Source: Misgurnus anguillicaudatus (taxonomy: Eukaryota; Chordata; Actinopteri; Cypriniformes; Cobitidae). From it: a stretch of DNA of 64,000 bases. Shown here piece by piece: positions 61,041 through 64,000 of this stretch. Position 1 is the stretch's first letter. Each line of letters begins with the position of its first letter. The stretch is taken from the NCBI RefSeq assembly GCF_027580225.2, contig NC_073354.2, positions 30,586,001 to 30,650,000 on the forward strand, written 5' to 3'. The notes beneath the pieces were generated by a model. The model worked only from the letters and a program-made list of their open reading frames with translations. It ran no database searches and was not told the origin of the DNA. Made by a program: the position numbers and the translations under genes.

Positions 61041-62274
61041 CAGAGATGGGGACTCGAGTTTGAGACTCGGACTCGAGTGCGACTTAAGTCGCACACACAG
61101 TGACACAGTCAACCCTCAAAGACTTCAGACTCGACTCGAGCCGCGCGACTCGTGAACAATGTTTATTTTTAGGAAACGTCTGATGAGCTCGCTGTCATAG
61201 CTCCCTCCGTTACCTACAACCTGCCCACGACGTAACACGTGACGTATCTGCTCCGCGCGCGCGCCCGCGAACATACATGTCGACTGCACCTGCAGGCAGC
61301 CGCTGCTGTGGCATTCATCTGAAGCTTTGGGTAGTGCTGTGACGGATCCGCGGTTCGGCTCGCATGCGATTTGCGGATTAATATGCAATTTAAATAGGGT
61401 AAGTTTATCATTAACATGTTTCTAAGGCTTGCAATTGTTTAAATGGTTAAACAATTTAACCGCAAAAAGGCGCTCAAGTGAGCAGATTTCTGTACGCACA
61501 TGCGGTTAAGTGTATCCGGTCCAGCTCCAGTCAGGTCCAGAGTTGCGCTACTTTGTGTCATACTGTAGTGTAGTCCATTAACATACATTTGCTGAATAGA
61601 GCAATGAAAAACAATGTAACGTTTTTATGTGAAGCGACATCTTCTTCCTGAAGCGCTCCGCCTGTGTTTGAGCAAGCGTTTAGTGCCCTCAGTAGTGCAC
61701 ATACAGAGAGAAGTGTTTCAAAAGTTAAGCCAACATAAAATCTTTCTTTTCTTGACAAGGCACATACACGCAAAATGATCTCACAGTATTCTTTTTCTAA
61801 TAATTTTTTTTTGTTTATGTCTTAAGAAACCAGAAACCAGTCTGGGCTTATTTGTTCTTAATAAAGAGACAGTAACCTCAATTAACCTACTTAAGTCTGT
61901 GTCATTTATGTTAATCAAACAACCCAAGACCAACAGAAAATCACTTCTATTGCTCAAAAATAATAATAATAATATTTAATTTGTACAATAAAGACAGTGT
62001 TATTATCCATTTAATTTAATTTCTGTACCTAATGCTAATTTTAGACCTTACTTAATGTGCAACTTTGTTTTTTTTATAAATGTTTATAATTTCTTTATTT
62101 GTTATTACAGTTTTATTTGTTACAACGAGACTTGAGACTTGACTTGGACTCGAGCCCAGAGACTTCAGACTTGACTTGGACTCAAGCTCAAAGACTTCAG
62201 ACTTGACTTGGACTCGAGGTCAAAGACTTCAGACTTGACTCGGACTCGAGCTCAGAGACTTGTGAACATCTCTG
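61041..62274. mobile_element. hAT-like element inside the Tc1 transposase gene
   Basis: Perfect 8-bp duplications GCGTAAAC lie at 61033-61040 and 62275-62282. The termini are CAGAGATG on the left and CAGAGATG read on the other strand on the right. The length is 1234 bp. Both ends carry GACTCGAGTC-like words. The right holds about four tandem units of 33-34 bp (AGACTTGACTTGGACTCGAG). No BED or hAT domain is readable. It inserted between codons for the first and second catalytic Asp of the transposase. Confidence 0.9.
62126..62255. repeat. Subterminal tandem repeat of the hAT
   Basis: About four units of 33-34 bp, each containing AGACTTCAGACTTGACTTGG and an ACTCGAG-type word, close to the right terminus. 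Such arrays often bind hAT transposase. Confidence 0.75.
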
Positions 62275-62807
62275 GCGTAAACAGAATGAGAACATGGATA
62301 CATCATGCCTTGTTACCACTGTGCAGGCTGGTGGTGTCATGGTGTGGGGGATGTTTTCTTGGCACACTTTAGGCCCCTTAGTGCCAACTGGGCATCGTTT
62401 AAATGCCATGGCCTGAGCATTGTTTCTGACCATGTCCATCCCTTTATGACCACCATGTACTCATCCTCTGATAGCTACTTCCTGCAGGATAATGCACCAT
62501 GTCACAAAGCTCAAATCATTTCAAATTGGTTTCTTAAACATGACAATGAGTTCACTGTACTAAAATGGCCCCCACAATCACCAGATCTCAACCCAATAGA
62601 GCATCTTTGGGATGTGGTGGAACGGGAGCTCTGTGCCCTGGATGTGCTTCCCACAAATCTCCATCAACTGCAAGATGCTATCCTATCAATATGGGCCAAC
62701 ATTTCTAACAGTTCTTTCAGCACCTTGTTGAATCAATGCCACGTAGAATTATGGCAATTCAAAACAGTATTAGTATGGTGTTCCTAATAATCCTTTAGGT
62801 GAGTGTA

Positions 62808-64000
62808 TATATTGATATATTATAATAATATAATTAAAACTCCTTTAAAATTGTGTTCTGTAAAAATAGCGCACTTTGTGGTACACAAACAGTTAACAGC
62901 TGTTGTTTTTGACATGTGTAACCTTGATAAATATGACACCTAAGAATAATATAATTGCATTATTTACATCCCCACCAATGTCAAAATCAAAATAATGCCA
63001 TTGTGATCAACTTTTCCTTACTATTTTCTTTATATTATTGTTACTTATTGTTTAAACTTATTATATTACTTCCTATTAATTTTTATATTACTTTATATTA
63101 TTATTTACTAAAGAGGCAGTTTTTTTAAATAAGCACAATCTTAGAAACTGTTATCTCCCAGCAAGCATCAATGAGATGCTATACAAGATAATACAAAAGC
63201 AAACTGCTCACCGTGAAATCTCAGTGGTCCAAAAATCAAAATCAAACATCCTCAGATTGGTTATGATTGCATCACGCTGCTCATCAGTTTCACATTAAGT
63301 GTGAACAGACAAATTGCTTGTCACTGGAAACTTGATTAGGACACACTATCACTACATGCTTATACACATAACATAACCTTTTTTTCATTTCATACAGTAG
63401 TTTAGGCATTCCCAAAGAACTGCCAATCGTGCATTGTGTATTTTATTGCCTATGACTCAAGCCCACTGAAATCTAATGCTCCAGCATCAGATTATCTGTG
63501 TGGGTGAGTTATGGGAAAATAATTCTTTCCCCTGAGCAGATCTGTGGGTTTTTGCAAAAGCCTGTGCGAGTTTGTTTGCTTTGCGCGGAGTGACATGACA
63601 CGTTTCCTTCACAAAGCGCGTAACGGGACCCGAACTGAAGCCCCCTGCCGTGGCATGACTGATAGCAGAAGCTTCCAAAAGCGCTAAAAAGAGTCTTTAA
63701 TGAACAGACTTTCCCTGAAGATTACTGACAGACAACGGACAAAATGACAAACTAAACTCGGAGCACTGAGGCAAACAATGAGAACATCTTGGGTCTCAAA
63801 AGCAACAGCGTAGTCGAGGGCATACTCTAGCGTGTGCCATATGGCAAACAATTTTAATAATAAATTTTGCATATGCTTGACTGAAAATGAAAAACGATAT
63901 GTATCCAAGGCCGCCAAAACTTTTTGAGCAACTTTTTATTAGAGAATATCTTTTACTATATAGGCTGACCTGAAAATCCTGTTTAATAGACCTAATTAAA
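62808..64000. other. Intron sequence, nothing recognised
   Basis: AT-rich to about 63470, then more complex sequence at 63480-63760 that could be conserved. No exon for earlier NKAIN segments (first three helices) was found to the window's end. Confidence 0.35.

Larger units (their letters stand above)
60526..62787 (+). pseudogene. Tc1/mariner transposase, interrupted and frameshifted
   Basis: The gene starts MGKKGDLSNFERG at 60526 (helix-turn-helix N-terminus). It breaks near 60590, where a few bases seem lost, and again near 60780. Frame-restored segments include TTRTTLRRMGYNSRRPH and WSDESRF (first catalytic Asp at 60983-60985). A 1.2-kb hAT then splits the gene. Beyond it, LQDNAPCH has the second Asp (62488-62490) and PIEHLWD has the catalytic Glu (62599-62601). 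Counting residues gives 36 between the second Asp and the Glu, so this is a DD36E type and not DD34E. The C-terminal reading is frame-disturbed. The enzyme is non-functional but the catalytic triad is still legible. Confidence 0.85.
60376..62807 (+). mobile_element. Tc1/mariner element, split by a hAT
   Basis: The inverted termini contain AAAGGATTATTAGGAACACC (left, from about 60387; right, reading the same on the other strand at 62777-62796). The outermost bases are decayed on the left (about 60376). The right continues GGTGAGTGTA and then TA. Without the hAT insertion the element would be about 1.2 kb. It encodes a transposase that is now broken. Confidence 0.85.

Overview
The window looks like teleost fish nuclear DNA, most likely from a cypriniform (carp/minnow group). 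It is AT-rich, almost free of protein-coding sequence, and packed with short DNA-transposon derivatives, tRNA-derived SINEs, tetranucleotide arrays and one gypsy-type LTR remnant. No bacterial, plasmid or phage features are present. The species cannot be named from the sequence alone.

One host coding exon is convincing. A 201-nt, phase-0 exon on the minus strand at 5524-5724 encodes 67 residues of an NKAIN family membrane protein (Na+/K+-ATPase interacting) and best fits nkain2. It is flanked by good splice sites. The gene runs right to left, so positions above 5724 are the intron upstream of this exon and positions below 5524 are the intron downstream. No other nkain2 exon was seen, so the upstream intron would fill the remaining 58 kb. 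Very long introns are normal for this family.

Layout: 1-5.5 kb holds intron sequence, a MITE, a long AT repeat inside a foldback element and a split dispersed repeat. 5.5-5.7 kb is the exon. 6-13.6 kb holds a tandem triplication, a TTAA element, a SINE and a hAT inside a hAT. 15.1-17.1 kb is a CCAT-type array with higher-order structure. 18-21.9 kb holds a Harbinger-like remnant with a MADF exon and a nested TTAA element. 23.5-27.6 kb is a triple nest followed by other elements. 29.3-30.4 kb is a second tetranucleotide array, the reverse complement of the first. 32-34.9 kb holds a foldback and another triple nest. 36.4-43.5 kb holds nested TTAA elements, a second Harbinger-like copy and the LTR remnant. 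46.6-49.8 kb holds more TTAA elements and MITEs. 51.4-55.3 kb holds a PIF/Harbinger-like element with a broken Myb/SANT-like gene and a TIR element. 56-58.9 kb holds TTAA elements and a hAT with a BED-finger fragment. 60.4-62.8 kb is a Tc1/mariner element whose transposase gene is split by a hAT.

The genes do not form a pathway. The transposon genes are all broken. What the window does record is order: several insertions have intact target-site duplications (TSDs), and nested pairs give relative ages. Unique stretches between repeats may hold intronic regulatory elements, but this needs alignment to other fish. I found no new biological system. The most unusual structures are the mirrored pair of tetranucleotide arrays, the triple nests, and TTAA-flanked elements that carry a THAP-like start codon region.
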